A stretch of DNA of 64,000 nucleotides from contig NZ_CP114909.1 in the NCBI RefSeq assembly GCF_027497355.1, positions 310,001 to 374,000 of the forward strand, given 5' to 3'. This DNA comes from Micromonospora sp. WMMA1947. GTDB lineage: Bacteria; Actinomycetota; Actinomycetes; Mycobacteriales; Micromonosporaceae. Position 1 is the first letter of the stretch, and each line of letters begins with the position of its first letter. Made by a program: the position numbers and the translations under genes. Of the stretch, positions 36,283 through 46,843 are shown one piece after another. Under the pieces are notes generated by a model. It worked only from the letters and a program-made list of their open reading frames with translations. It did no database searches and was not told the DNA's origin.

Positions 36283-37503
36283 TCAGTTGACGACGAAGAG
36301 CAGCCGGTTCGGCGAGCCCGAGCCCGGGCTGGTCACCTTGCCGGTGGTGGCGTTGCTGGTCAGGTAGCTGGCCACCTGGGCCGGGGTGTAGGAGGTGTTC
36401 GCGGACAGCACGAGCGCCGCCGCGCCGGCCACGTGCGGGGACGCCATCGACGTGCCGCTGATCGTGTTGGTCGAGGTGTCGCTGGTGCGCCACGCCGAGG
36501 TGATCGACGAGCCCGGAGCGAAGATGTCCACGCAGGAGCCGTAGTTGGAGTAGGAGGCACGGGCGTCGGTGCTGGTGGTGGCGCCCACCGTGATCGCCGC
36601 GCCGACCCGGGCCGGCGAGGAGTTGCACGCGTTGGCGCTGGAGTTGCCCGCCGCCAGCGCGTACGTGATGCCGGAGTTGATCGAGTTGGCCACCGCGTTG
36701 TCCAGCGTGCTGCTGGCGCCGCCGCCGAGACTCATGTTCGCCACGGCCGGCTTCACCGCGTTCGAGGTGACCCAGTTGACGCCGCTGATCACGCCGGCGG
36801 TGGTGCCGCTGCCGGAGCAGTTGAGCACCTTGACGGCCACCAGGCGCACGCCCTTGGCCACGCCGTACTTGGTGCCGCCGACGGTGCCGGCGACGTGCGT
36901 GCCGTGGCCGTTGCAGTCGGTGTTGTTGCTGTCGACCGTGTTGGTGCCCCAGGTGGCCCGGCCGCCGAAGTCGCTGTGCGTGGTGCGGATGCCCGTGTCG
37001 ATGATGTAGGCGCGCACGTTGCTGGCGGTGTTCGGGTAGGTGAAGGTGCTGTTCAGCGGCAGGTTGCGCTGGTCGATCCGGTCCAGACCCCAGGTGGCGC
37101 CGGTCTGGGTGCCCTGGGTGGTCATGACGCGGTCCTGCTCGACGTACGCGACGGCCGGGTCCGCGGCGAGCCGGCGCGCCTGGGCGGGCGTCATCTTCGC
37201 GCTGTAGCCGGTGAGAGCGGCGCTCCACACCGTGCCGACGTTGCCGCCGTAGCGCTTGGCCAGGCCGGCGGCCCGGTCCGGCACGGCGGTACGGGCGGCG
37301 AGGGTGTTCGCGGTGCCGACCGCGTCGCCCTTGAGCACGACCACGTAGCTGCCGCTGACGGCGTCGGCGGCACCGGCGTACCGAATCTCCCCGGTGGGTG
37401 CGGCGAGAGCGGGCGTGGAGGCGGCGGCGGCGAAGGCCGCGGCGGCGGCCGTGACGGCGAGCGCACGCAGCGCGCGCCGCCGGGGAAGGGACACGTCGGG
37501 CAT
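36283..37503 (-). CDS. Secreted subtilisin-like serine protease (S8), thermitase/proteinase K type
   Basis: 406 aa, ATG at 37503 after TAGGGAG. Signal peptide with RRR followed by an Ala-rich core and an ALAAP cleavage region near residue 34; RRRAL resembles a twin-arginine motif. An I9 inhibitor prodomain (about 50-127) precedes the catalytic domain with Asp169 (IIDTG), His200 (NGHGTHVAG) and Ser352 (GTSMASPH); ALAAGNSS carries the oxyanion Asn. Four Cys in the mature part may pair. Extracellular protein degradation. The frame is open far upstream, but that stretch is the shadow of the divergent methyltransferase. Confidence 0.95.
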   Translation of the reverse strand: MPDVSLPRRRALRALAVTAAAAAFAAAASTPALAAPTGEIRYAGAADAVSGSYVVVLKGDAVGTANTLAARTAVPDRAAGLAKRYGGNVGTVWSAALTGYSAKMTPAQARRLAADPAVAYVEQDRVMTTQGTQTGATWGLDRIDQRNLPLNSTFTYPNTASNVRAYIIDTGIRTTHSDFGGRATWGTNTVDSNNTDCNGHGTHVAGTVGGTKYGVAKGVRLVAVKVLNCSGSGTTAGVISGVNWVTSNAVKPAVANMSLGGGASSTLDNAVANSINSGITYALAAGNSSANACNSSPARVGAAITVGATTSTDARASYSNYGSCVDIFAPGSSITSAWRTSDTSTNTISGTSMASPHVAGAAALVLSANTSYTPAQVASYLTSNATTGKVTSPGSGSPNRLLFVVN

Positions 37504-37683
37504 CGTCTGGCTCCCTACCGGGGCGGCCCGGTTTGTGTCCGGATCACCCCATCGACGGATGTTGGCAGGAATGCTAACCAGGGATCGACGTACATGAAAG
37601 AGATAGTTGCCGATAGATGCGGTCGACGTTATGGATCGGCGGGTGCGCGTCACCCCGGAGGGCGCCCGGGGCAGGATGGGCAC

Positions 37684-39167
37684 GTGGACAGTCACGACAT
37701 GCTGCTCTCCCCCGCCGGGGTCGACGCGCTGCGCACCGCGCTGACGCTCGCCCGCTTCACCGCCAACGGCATCGCCGAGCGCCTGGGCCCGCAGGCCACC
37801 GGCGCCGTGGCCCGCAACGACCACCGGGCCGCGCTGCGCGCCACCGAGGACCGGGACCGGCTGGCCACGCTGATCCGGGTGTTCATCTGCGACCAGACCG
37901 AGCCGGAGGCGGCGGTGGCCGCCGCGCTGGCCCCGCTCGCACTGGACGAGGCGCTGGCCGGGGGCATCGTGGAGCGGTACGGCGACGGCCTGCGCGCCGG
38001 GGTCGACCTGGAGCCGTACGGGGACGAGTGGTGGGTGCTCGCCGACGTGCCGGCCGCCGCGCGGCCCGGCCGCCCGCTGCACGCCGAGCACGTGCTCGGC
38101 ATCGGCGGCGCCACCCAGACGCTGATCTCGGCCGCCGTGCGGCCGACCGTGGACACCGCGCTCGACCTGGGCACCGGCTCCGGCGTCCAGGCACTGCACC
38201 TGGGTACGCACGCCCGCCGGGTCACCGCCACTGACGTCTCCGAGCGGGCGCTGCGGTTCGCCGCCACCACCGCCGCGCTCAACGGGCAGGACTGGGAGCT
38301 GCTGCGCGGGGACATGGTCGCCCCGGTGGCCGGGCGCCGCTTCGACCTGGTGGTCAGCAACCCCCCGTTCGTGGTCGGCCCGGGCACCACCACGCACGTC
38401 TACCGGGACTCCGGGCGGGTCGGCGACGCGATCTGCGCGGAGCTGGCCGCCGCCGCGCCGGACCTGCTCACCGAGGGCGGCACCATGCAGTACCTGGCGA
38501 ACTGGGTGCACGTCACCGGCGAGGACTGGGCCGAGCGGGTCACCGGCTGGTTCGCCGGCACCGGCCTGGACGCCTGGGTGATCCAGCGCGAGGTGGCCGA
38601 CCCGATGGCGTACGTGAACCTCTGGCTCACCGACGTGGGCGAGAGCGCCGACCCGCAGCGGATGGCGGCCTGGCTGGACTGGTTCGACGCGCACAAGGTG
38701 GAGGCGATCGGCTTCGGCATCGTCTCGCTGCGCCGCTCCGGCCACGACCAGCCGGTCGTGCGGGTGGAGGACCTGCGCCAGCGGGTCGAGCCACCGCTGG
38801 GCGACCGGATCGGCGAGTGGTTCGCCCGGCAGGACTGGCTGCGCGCCCGGGACACCGAGGGCCTGCTGGCCGCCCGCTACCGCGCCGCCGACGGGCTCCA
38901 GCTGCGGCAGGAGGCCACCATGGGCGAGGACGGCTGGGCCGTCGACCGACAGGTCCTGGCCATGCCACGCGGGCTGCGCTGGTCCGAGGAGATCGACCCG
39001 CTGGTGCTCGCCCTGGTCGGCGGCGCCGACGGCCGGCTGCCGCTGCGCGACCAGCTCGCCCTGCTCGCCGCCGCGCACGACGTGGCGCCGGACGAGTTGG
39101 CCGAGGCGGCCGGGCCGATCGTGGCGCACCTGGTCGAGCGCGGCATCGTCGAGCCGGTGACCGACTG

Positions 39168-39168
<1 letters not shown>
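37684..39168 (+). CDS. SAM-dependent methyltransferase with N-terminal DUF7059-like domain
   Basis: 494 aa from GTG at 37684. Residues 1-130 form an N-terminal alpha-helical domain; 155-300 a Rossmann methyltransferase with [13 protein letters not shown] and the N6/Q-methylase motif [11 protein letters not shown]; the last 180 residues are an extra winged-helix-like domain. NPPF points to methylation of a planar amide or amine in RNA, DNA or a release factor. Its TGA overlaps the ATG of dtd (TGATG), linking it to translation-quality genes. Substrate unknown. Confidence 0.88.
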
Positions 39169-39590
<422 letters not shown>

Positions 39591-39596
39591 GGAGGA

Positions 39597-40385
39597 TCAG
39601 AAGAACAGCCCGCGGCGGGACAGCGACTGGCGCAGCCAGCCGTCGAGCTGGGCGGCCCAGTCGGTCTGCTCCGCCGTGGCGTGGTCCACCGTGAACCGGC
39701 CGAAGGCGTCCCGGCCCTCGGTGAACAGGCCACCTCGCTTGTCCAGCTCCAGCACCACGTGCACCTGGCGCGGATCGGTCACGAAGGTGACCTCCAGCTG
39801 GTTCATCGCGCCCGCGTACTGCGGCGCCGGGTAGAACTCGATCTCCTGGTAGAAGGGCAGCTGCTGGTGCAGGCCGTAGATGTGTCCACGCTCGACGTCG
39901 GCGCGGGCGAAGCGGAAGCCCAGCCGTAGCAGGGCCTCCAGCAGCCGCTCGTGGGCGGGCAGCGGGTGCACCGACACGGCGTCCATGTCGCCCTTGTCCA
40001 CCGCCCGGGCCACCTCCAGCTCGGTACGCAGACCCATCGTCATGCCGTGCAGGTGCTGGCCGTACAGGTCGGTGAGCGGGGTCTCCCAGGGCACCTGGTA
40101 GCGGAACGGCACGTCGTGGCGCTGCCCCGGCTCCAGCCGGAACGGGCCGGTCATCTGGGCCCGGCCGAACTCCTGGTTGACGTCGTACTCGGTGTCGGAG
40201 CTCTCCACCTCGACCCGCGTGACCAGGCCGAGTGCGACGTAGCTCACGTCCACCGGGTGGTCGCCGCCGACCACCTGGATCCGGCCCTCCAGGACGCCGC
40301 CCGGGCGACAGTTCGGGTTGGCCAGCACCGTCTCCACCGACGGTCCGCCCACACCCATCGCCTGCATGAGCCGCTTGAAGACCAC
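39597..40385 (-). CDS. Spo0M-like sporulation protein
   Basis: 262 aa from GTG at 40385 (GGAG 6 nt upstream); GTG at 40388 is an alternative. Arrestin-like beta-sandwich N-terminal two-thirds ([44 protein letters not shown]), then [22 protein letters not shown]. Spo0M proteins affect sporulation or cell-cycle control in Bacillus and are common in sporulating and non-sporulating actinobacteria. Convergent with dtd at 6 bp. Confidence 0.88.
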   Translation of the reverse strand: MVFKRLMQAMGVGGPSVETVLANPNCRPGGVLEGRIQVVGGDHPVDVSYVALGLVTRVEVESSDTEYDVNQEFGRAQMTGPFRLEPGQRHDVPFRYQVPWETPLTDLYGQHLHGMTMGLRTELEVARAVDKGDMDAVSVHPLPAHERLLEALLRLGFRFARADVERGHIYGLHQQLPFYQEIEFYPAPQYAGAMNQLEVTFVTDPRQVHVVLELDKRGGLFTEGRDAFGRFTVDHATAEQTDWAAQLDGWLRQSLSRRGLFF

Positions 40386-40605
40386 CACGTTCTCCGATCG
40401 TCAGTTTCGGGTCCGGCCCCGACGGCCGGTCGCTGGCACGGTAACCGCGCCGGGCAAGCGAAGGCCGGATTCCACACCGGATTCCTGTCGGTTCCCCGAT
40501 CGCCTCACTCCCGTCTCACGCCCCGACCGCCAAGCTGTTTGTCATCGGCCAGCACCGCCTGGGCGGCACGGACCGGTAGGCACGTCGGACACGGGGAGAA
40601 CAGAG

Positions 40606-41592
<987 letters not shown>

Positions 41593-41605
41593 TCCACCCC
41601 TGCCC

Positions 41606-41638
41606 CGACAGGCCCCGGCGGTTCGCCGGGGCCTGTCG
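41606..41638 (+). terminator. Hairpin terminator after sigB
   Basis: Perfect 15-bp stem CGACAGGCCCCGGCG/CGCCGGGGCCTGTCG with a 3-nt loop. Confidence 0.8.
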
Positions 41639-41641
41639 TGC

Positions 41642-41687
41642 TTGACCCGGGCGCTCGCACCGTATAGAACCGAATGGTTACACAACC
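41642..41687 (+). promoter_or_regulatory. Promoter and probable operator of the ArsR operon
   Basis: TTGACC (41642-41647) and TAGAAC (41665-41670) are 17 bp apart; TATAGA at 41663 would give 15. Just after lies AACC-4-GGTT-4-AACC (41668-41687), alternating half-sites that make two overlapping palindromes, a plausible site for the ArsR dimer encoded next. Confidence 0.5.
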
Positions 41688-41701
41688 AGGAGGTTATGAA
41701 A

Positions 41702-42037
41702 GTGCCCCCGGATCTGCTCGACGCCACCTTCGCCGCGCTCGCCGACCCCACCCGGCGGGCCATCCTCGCCCGGCTGGCCGCCGGGGAGGCGACTGTCACC
41801 GAGCTGGCCGAGCCGTTCGCGATGAGCCAGCCGGCCGTCTCCAAGCACCTCAAGGTGCTCGAACGCGCCGGCCTGGTCACCCGGGGCCGGGACGCCCAGC
41901 GCCGCCCCTGCCGGCTCGACGCGCGGCCGCTGCGGGAGGCCGTCGCGTGGCTGGCGGACTACCGGGACTACTGGGCCGAGAGCTACGCGCGGCTGGACGA
42001 GGTGCTCGCCGAGCTGACCGCCGAGGAGCAGCGGTGA
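41702..42037 (+). CDS. ArsR/SmtB-family transcriptional regulator
   Basis: 111 aa from GTG at 41702, 8 nt after AGGAGG; ATG at 41696 is too close to that site but would add two residues. Winged helix: ATFAALADPTRRAILARLA, then VTELAEPFAMSQPAVSKHLKVLERAGLV as the recognition helix-turn-helix. No metal-binding Cys, so it senses something other than arsenite or zinc; ArsR genes next to SRPBCC genes are a common pair. First gene of a three-gene operon with GTGA and ATGA overlaps. Confidence 0.92.
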   Translation: MPPDLLDATFAALADPTRRAILARLAAGEATVTELAEPFAMSQPAVSKHLKVLERAGLVTRGRDAQRRPCRLDARPLREAVAWLADYRDYWAESYARLDEVLAELTAEEQR

Positions 42038-42525
42038 ACGGCCTGACCGTCAGCCTGCCCGGCGACCGGGAGATCCGGCTCAGCCGCGACTTCGCCGCTC
42101 CCCGCCACCTCGTGTTCGCCGCCTTCACCCGCCCCGAGCTGCTGGTCCGCTGGTGGGGCGCCCGGGGCTGGCACCTCGTCGAGTGCGAGGTGGACCTGCG
42201 GGTGGGCGGGCGCTGGCGGTTCGTCTCCCGAGGGCCGGACGGCGACCTGATGGGTCAGGGCGGCACGTACCGGGAGGTCGACCCGCCCTCGCGACTGGTC
42301 TGCACCGAACTCTTCGACGACCAGTCCTATCCGGGCGAGACGCTCGTCCGCCACGACTTCACCGGCCCGGCGGACCGGACGACAGTCGTCACCCACCTGC
42401 GGTACGCCACCGCGCAGGGCCGCGACACCGTCCTGCGCTATCCGATGACCCGCGGCCTGAGCGAGGCGTTCGACCGGCTCGCGGCAGTGCTGCACACCGA
42501 TTCGACGACAGGAGCGACAACATGA
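42034..42525 (+). CDS. SRPBCC/AHSA1-like protein
   Basis: 163 aa from GTG at 42034 (overlaps the ArsR stop). Helix-grip fold typical of activator-of-Hsp90 homologues: RLSRDFAAPRHLVFAAFTRPELLVRWWG, GGRWRFV, GTYREVDPPSRLVCTELF. Such proteins bind small hydrophobic ligands; in ArsR-linked pairs the function is not settled. Overlaps the VOC gene by ATGA. Confidence 0.9.
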   Translation: MNGLTVSLPGDREIRLSRDFAAPRHLVFAAFTRPELLVRWWGARGWHLVECEVDLRVGGRWRFVSRGPDGDLMGQGGTYREVDPPSRLVCTELFDDQSYPGETLVRHDFTGPADRTTVVTHLRYATAQGRDTVLRYPMTRGLSEAFDRLAAVLHTDSTTGATT

Positions 42526-42929
42526 ACTGGACGCTGGAAGTGGTGGTCGTACCGGTCTCCGACGTGGACCGGGCCAAGGAGTTCTACACGCAGCGGCTCG
42601 GCTTCGTCCTCGACCACGACACCGATCTGGGTGGCGCGGGGCGGATCGTCCAACTCACACCCCCCGGCTCCGGCTGCTCGATCGTTCTCGGCCGGGGCGT
42701 CGTACCGGAGATGCCGCCGGGCTCGCTCAAGGGCGTGCAACTGGTCGTACCGGACCTGGAACGGGCGCACGCCGAACTGGTCGAGCGGGGCGTCGAGGTG
42801 AGCGAGATCCAGGTTCTGGGCCAGAACCCGCGTCCGGTGCCGCATCCGCTGGACAACGTCGGCTTCGTCTTCTTCCGCGACCCGGACGGCAACGAGTGGT
42901 CGGTGCAGCAGATCTCCGCTCGCGGTTGA
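42522..42929 (+). CDS. VOC (glyoxalase/bleomycin-resistance) family protein
   Basis: 135 aa, ATG at 42522. Two beta-alpha-beta-beta-beta modules: VVVVPVSDVDRAKEFYTQRLGF and GVQLVVPDLERAHAELVERGV, ending in FFRDPDGNEWSVQQ. VOC proteins include glyoxalases, dioxygenases and antibiotic-binding proteins; metal ligands are not assigned with confidence. Last gene of the ArsR operon, so probably a drug or metabolite response gene. Confidence 0.92.
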   Translation: MNWTLEVVVVPVSDVDRAKEFYTQRLGFVLDHDTDLGGAGRIVQLTPPGSGCSIVLGRGVVPEMPPGSLKGVQLVVPDLERAHAELVERGVEVSEIQVLGQNPRPVPHPLDNVGFVFFRDPDGNEWSVQQISARG

Positions 42930-42981
42930 GCGCTGCGGCGCGCGGCCGTCGCGCGGGCGGGCGGCCGTCGCGGGCGGGTGC

Positions 42982-43036
42982 TGTTAAGAAGGGGCCCTTT
43001 CTCTACCGCAGGCGTTAAGAAGGGGCCCTTCCTTAC
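42982..43036 (+). repeat. GGGCCC double-palindrome repeat, family A copy 3
   Basis: GTTAAGAAGGGGCCCTT, spacer CTCTACCGCAGGC, then GTTAAGAAGGGGCCCTTCCTTAC. The most regular copy. Its end supplies the TAA stop of the minus-strand acetyltransferase gene. Confidence 0.85.
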
Positions 43037-45588
43037 AACCGCCGGGGGCCGGTGTCGGGGCGGGCGGCCTCGGCGCCGGTGCGCACGGTGGCGTGCAGCA
43101 CCGAGATGCCGTCCGGCCGGGCCAGCACCGGATTCAGCGTCAGCGACCGCACCCGGGGCTGCTCGTCGGCCAGGCGGCCGACCCGCACCAGCAGGTCGAC
43201 CAGGGCCGCCCGGTCCACCGGCGCGGCGCCTCGGTGCCCGCGCAGCAGTGGCGCCGCCCGGGGCTCGTCGACCAGTTCGGCGGCGTCCCGGTCGGTCAGC
43301 GGGACCGCCCGCCAGGCCCGGTCGCCGAGCAGTTCGGTCGCCACGCCGCCCAGCCCGAACCCGACCACCGGCCCGAACGCCGGATCCTCCACCAGCTCCA
43401 CCACGCACGCCACGCCGGGCGCGACCATCGGCTGCACCAGGACCTCCGCGCCGAACATCGGGGCCATCTCGGCGTACGCGCGGCGCAGCGCGGCGGCGTC
43501 GGCCAGGTCGAGGCGTACCGCGCCGAGGTCGAGGCGGTGCCGCAGCCCGGGGGCGGCGGCCTTGAGCGCCACCGGCCAGCCGAGGCGCTCCCCCACCGCC
43601 GCCGCTTCCTCGGCCGAGCGGGCCGGCACCGAGTCCACCACGTCGATCCCGTACGCGCGCAGCAACGCCGCCGCGTCGGCCCCGTCCGGGCGCAGCGCGG
43701 CGTGCCCGGCCGCCCGGTCCACGTCGGCCAGTTCCGGCAGCACACCGGCGGGCCGGCGCAGCCAGTCCGCGTACGCGGTGACCCGGCCCAGCGCGCGTAC
43801 CGCCTCCTCCACACTCGGGTACGCCGGCACCCCGGCCGGCACCAGCCCGGCCAGGAACGTCGCGACCACCGGTTTGCCGGTGACCCGCGCGTCGGGCAGC
43901 GCCGCCGCGAAGTCGGCCACCGGGTCGGCGAGCTGGCCCGGCAGCGGCGGCGCGAACACCGCCACCACGGCGTCCACCCGCTCGTCGGCCACCGCCTCAC
44001 CGAGCGCGGCGGCGTACGCGGCGGCCCCGGCGCTCGGCCCGACGTCGCGCGGGTAGCCGTCGGCGACGGCGAGTCCCTGGGCGGCGCAGGCGGTGGCGGC
44101 CAGCCCGGTCAGCGCCGAGGAGTTGCCCACCACCGCGACCCGCCGCCCGGCCGGCAGCGGCTGGTGGGCCAGCAGCACGCCCACGTCGAGCAGCTCGGAG
44201 ACGGTGTCCACCCGGATCACCCCGGACTGGGCGAACAGCGCGCTCACCGCCGCCGCGTCCAGCGCGGGCGCCTCCCCCACGCCCGGCGGCCGGGCCAGCG
44301 AGGCGAGCGCCACCACCGGCTTGCTGCGGCCGATGCGCCGCGCGAGCCGGGCGAACTTGCGCGGGTTGCCGAACGTCTCCAGGTAGAGCGTGATGACGTC
44401 GGTGGCCGGGTCGTCCTGCCAGTACTGGAGCAGGTCGTTGCCGGACACGTCGGCCCGGTTGCCGGCCGAGACGAAGCTGGACAGGCCGAGCCCGCGCCGG
44501 GACGCCTCGGCCAGCAGCGCCACCCCGAACGCGCCGGACTGGCTGAACACGCCGACCCGGCCCGCCGCGGGCAGCACCGGGGCGAGCGTGGCGTTGAGAC
44601 GTACCGCCGGGTCGGTGTTGGCGACGCCGAGGCAGTTCGGGCCGACCACGCGCATGCCGGCCAGGTGCGCGGCGCGGACCAGCGCGCGCTGCGCCGCCGC
44701 GCCGGCCGGGCCGGACTCGGCGAACCCGGCCGAGATCACCACCAGCCCGTGCGCGCCCGCGCGTGCCGCGTCGCGGACCACGTCGGTCACCGCGTCCGGC
44801 GGGACCGCCACCACGGCGAGGTCGATGTCCTGGCCCGCGTCGGCGGCCGACGGGTACGCGGGCAGCCCCGCCACCGTCGCCGCGCTCGGGTGCACCGGCA
44901 CGATCGCCCCGGCGAAGCCGCCGTCGCGCAGGTGCCCGAGCAGCGCCGCGCCGACGCCCTGGCCGGTGGTGCTGGCGCCGTAGACGGCGATGCCGCGTGG
45001 CGCGAGCAGCCGGGCGATCGAGCGGGCCTCGGTGCGGTGCTCCCGGCCGCGCTGCACCTCGAGGGTCGCCTCGGTGGGCGCGATCGGGAAGCTCAGGTGC
45101 ACCACGCCGTCGGCGTACTGGCGCTGGACCTGGTAGCCGAAGTCGGCGAAGACGCGCAGCATCGTCCCGTTGGCCGGGAGCACCTCGGCGACGAAGTGCA
45201 CGATGCCGTGGCGCCCGGCCGCGTCGGCCAGATGTTCCAGCAGCACCGAGCCGATGCCCCGGCCCTGGTAGGCGTCCTCGACCACGAACGCCACCTCGGC
45301 CTCCGGCGAGGCGGGGCCGAGCCGCTCGTACCGGCCGACGGCGACGATCCGCTCGCCGGCGAGCACCACGAACGCCTCCCGGTCGCGGTGGTCGACGTTG
45401 ACGAAACGCTTCAGGTCGCGTTCCGGGATACGCGGGTACGGCGAGAAGTAGCGCAGGTATCGGGTGCGCTCCGAGAAGCGGCCGTGCATGGCCACGATCT
45501 CGGGTGCGTCCTCCGGTCGGATCGGTCGCAGCTGGACGGTCGTGCCGTCGCTGAGCAGCACGTCCACCGGTTGTTCGACGGTGGTCAC
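43033..45588 (-). CDS. Fused GNAT acetyltransferase and acetate-CoA-ligase (ADP-forming)-like protein, Pat type
   Basis: 851 aa from GTG at 45588 (GGAGGA 7 nt upstream). Residues 1-170 are a GNAT domain (AYQGRGIGSVLLEHL is the acetyl-CoA loop). From about 185 come a CoA-binding Rossmann domain (VYGASTTGQGVG, VGPNCLGVANT), succinyl-CoA-synthetase-like domains, and an ATP-grasp part from about 620. The N-terminal order of GNAT resembles Streptomyces-type PatA, whereas Salmonella Pat has it at the C-terminus. Such enzymes acetylate lysines of acetyl-CoA synthetases and are sensitive to acetyl-CoA. Downstream of acuC by 26 bp on the same strand. Confidence 0.93.
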   Translation of the reverse strand: MTTVEQPVDVLLSDGTTVQLRPIRPEDAPEIVAMHGRFSERTRYLRYFSPYPRIPERDLKRFVNVDHRDREAFVVLAGERIVAVGRYERLGPASPEAEVAFVVEDAYQGRGIGSVLLEHLADAAGRHGIVHFVAEVLPANGTMLRVFADFGYQVQRQYADGVVHLSFPIAPTEATLEVQRGREHRTEARSIARLLAPRGIAVYGASTTGQGVGAALLGHLRDGGFAGAIVPVHPSAATVAGLPAYPSAADAGQDIDLAVVAVPPDAVTDVVRDAARAGAHGLVVISAGFAESGPAGAAAQRALVRAAHLAGMRVVGPNCLGVANTDPAVRLNATLAPVLPAAGRVGVFSQSGAFGVALLAEASRRGLGLSSFVSAGNRADVSGNDLLQYWQDDPATDVITLYLETFGNPRKFARLARRIGRSKPVVALASLARPPGVGEAPALDAAAVSALFAQSGVIRVDTVSELLDVGVLLAHQPLPAGRRVAVVGNSSALTGLAATACAAQGLAVADGYPRDVGPSAGAAAYAAALGEAVADERVDAVVAVFAPPLPGQLADPVADFAAALPDARVTGKPVVATFLAGLVPAGVPAYPSVEEAVRALGRVTAYADWLRRPAGVLPELADVDRAAGHAALRPDGADAAALLRAYGIDVVDSVPARSAEEAAAVGERLGWPVALKAAAPGLRHRLDLGAVRLDLADAAALRRAYAEMAPMFGAEVLVQPMVAPGVACVVELVEDPAFGPVVGFGLGGVATELLGDRAWRAVPLTDRDAAELVDEPRAAPLLRGHRGAAPVDRAALVDLLVRVGRLADEQPRVRSLTLNPVLARPDGISVLHATVRTGAEAARPDTGPRRL

Positions 45589-45614
45589 CGGTCGGTCCTC
45601 CCCCTGCCGCCGGC

Positions 45615-46796
45615 TCAGTCGCGCGGGTCGTGCGGGTCGAGCCCGAGCAGCGGGAAGACGGCCTTGCGGGTGGCCGCGACGGCCCGGTCCACCGCGTTCG
45701 GCTCGCCGCTGGGCTGCCACGGCAGGTACGACGGGTCCACGTCGTCGGTCATCCGCAACGGCACCTCGTGCCCGGGGCGCCGCCGCGCGGCCAGGTCCCG
45801 CCAGCCGGGCGGGGTCGGCGTGGCCGGGTCGACCGGCTCGCCGGTGGCCACCGCGAGCAGGTGCGTCCAGGCCCGGGGCACCACCTCGACCAGCGCGTAC
45901 CCGCCGCCGCCGGTGGCGACCCAGCGGCCGTCGCACAGCTCGTCGGCGAGCGCCCGCAGCGTGCGGTACGTGGCCGCCTGCCCGTCCACGGAGAGGTGCA
46001 GGTCCGCGAGGGGGTCCTTGCGGTGCCCGTCGGCGCCGCACTGGGTGACGAGCACCTGCGGCCGGTACGCGCGCAGCACCGACGGCACGACCGCGTGGAA
46101 CGCCCGCTGCCAGCCGGCGTCGCCGACCCCGGGCGGCAGCGGCACGTTGACGGCGGTGCCCTCCGCGCCCGGTCCGCCGGTCTCGTCCGGGAACCCGGTG
46201 CCGGGGAACAACGCGAGCGGCGTCTCGTGCAGGCTGATCGTGAGCACCCGCGGATCGCGGTAGAAGATCTCCTGCACGCCGTCGCCGTGGTGCACGTCGA
46301 CGTCCACGTACGCGATTCGCTGCGCGCCGAGGTCGAGCAGCCGGGCGATGGCCACCGCCGGGTCGTTGTAGACGCAGAACCCGGCGGCCCGGGCGGGCAT
46401 CGCGTGGTGCAGGCCGCCTGCGACGCTCACCGCGCGCCGGGCCTCGCCGCGCCACACCGCCTCGGCCGCGGCAGTGGTGGCGCCGGCGATCAGCGCGCTC
46501 GCCTCGTGCATCCCGTCGAAGACCGGATTGTCCGAAGTGCCGAGACCGAAGCCGGCGAACAGCGGGTCACGCGGAGCGGACCGGACCGCGTCCAGGTAGG
46601 CCGGATCGTGGACGCGGGTGAGCAGCGCGTCGTCGGCCGGCTCGGGCTTGACCAGCCGCACGCCGGGCCGGTCCAGCACACCCAGCTCGCGGGCGAGCGC
46701 CATGGTCAACTCGACCCGGACCGGGTCGAGGGGATGGTCGCCCATGTCGTAGGCGAGGAGCGCCTCGTCCCACACCACAACCGTGTCGTCGGCCAT
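45615..46796 (-). CDS. acuC: AcuC-type class I histone-deacetylase-like protein
   Basis: 393 aa, ATG at 46796. Arginase/deacetylase fold with the zinc-binding and catalytic motifs GGLHHAM, GFCVYNDPAVAI and YVDVDVHHGDGVQ; THISLHE-like LTISLHETP and GGGGYALV follow. In Bacillus AcuC deacetylates acetyl-CoA synthetase. Here it heads a two-gene unit with the Pat-type acetyltransferase, so the pair could set and remove the same lysine marks. Length fits the family. Confidence 0.94.
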   Translation of the reverse strand: MADDTVVVWDEALLAYDMGDHPLDPVRVELTMALARELGVLDRPGVRLVKPEPADDALLTRVHDPAYLDAVRSAPRDPLFAGFGLGTSDNPVFDGMHEASALIAGATTAAAEAVWRGEARRAVSVAGGLHHAMPARAAGFCVYNDPAVAIARLLDLGAQRIAYVDVDVHHGDGVQEIFYRDPRVLTISLHETPLALFPGTGFPDETGGPGAEGTAVNVPLPPGVGDAGWQRAFHAVVPSVLRAYRPQVLVTQCGADGHRKDPLADLHLSVDGQAATYRTLRALADELCDGRWVATGGGGYALVEVVPRAWTHLLAVATGEPVDPATPTPPGWRDLAARRRPGHEVPLRMTDDVDPSYLPWQPSGEPNAVDRAVAATRKAVFPLLGLDPHDPRD

Positions 46797-46843
46797 GCGG
46801 CCATGGTCGCACGTGGGCCCGGGTGCGCCCACCTGACGTGCGC

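Noticed and set aside
36283..39129. A 948-codon minus-strand frame including the subtilisin
   Set aside because: Only the part from the ATG at 37503 has protein-like features (signal peptide, prodomain, triad). The rest is the antisense of the methyltransferase, open because of high GC.
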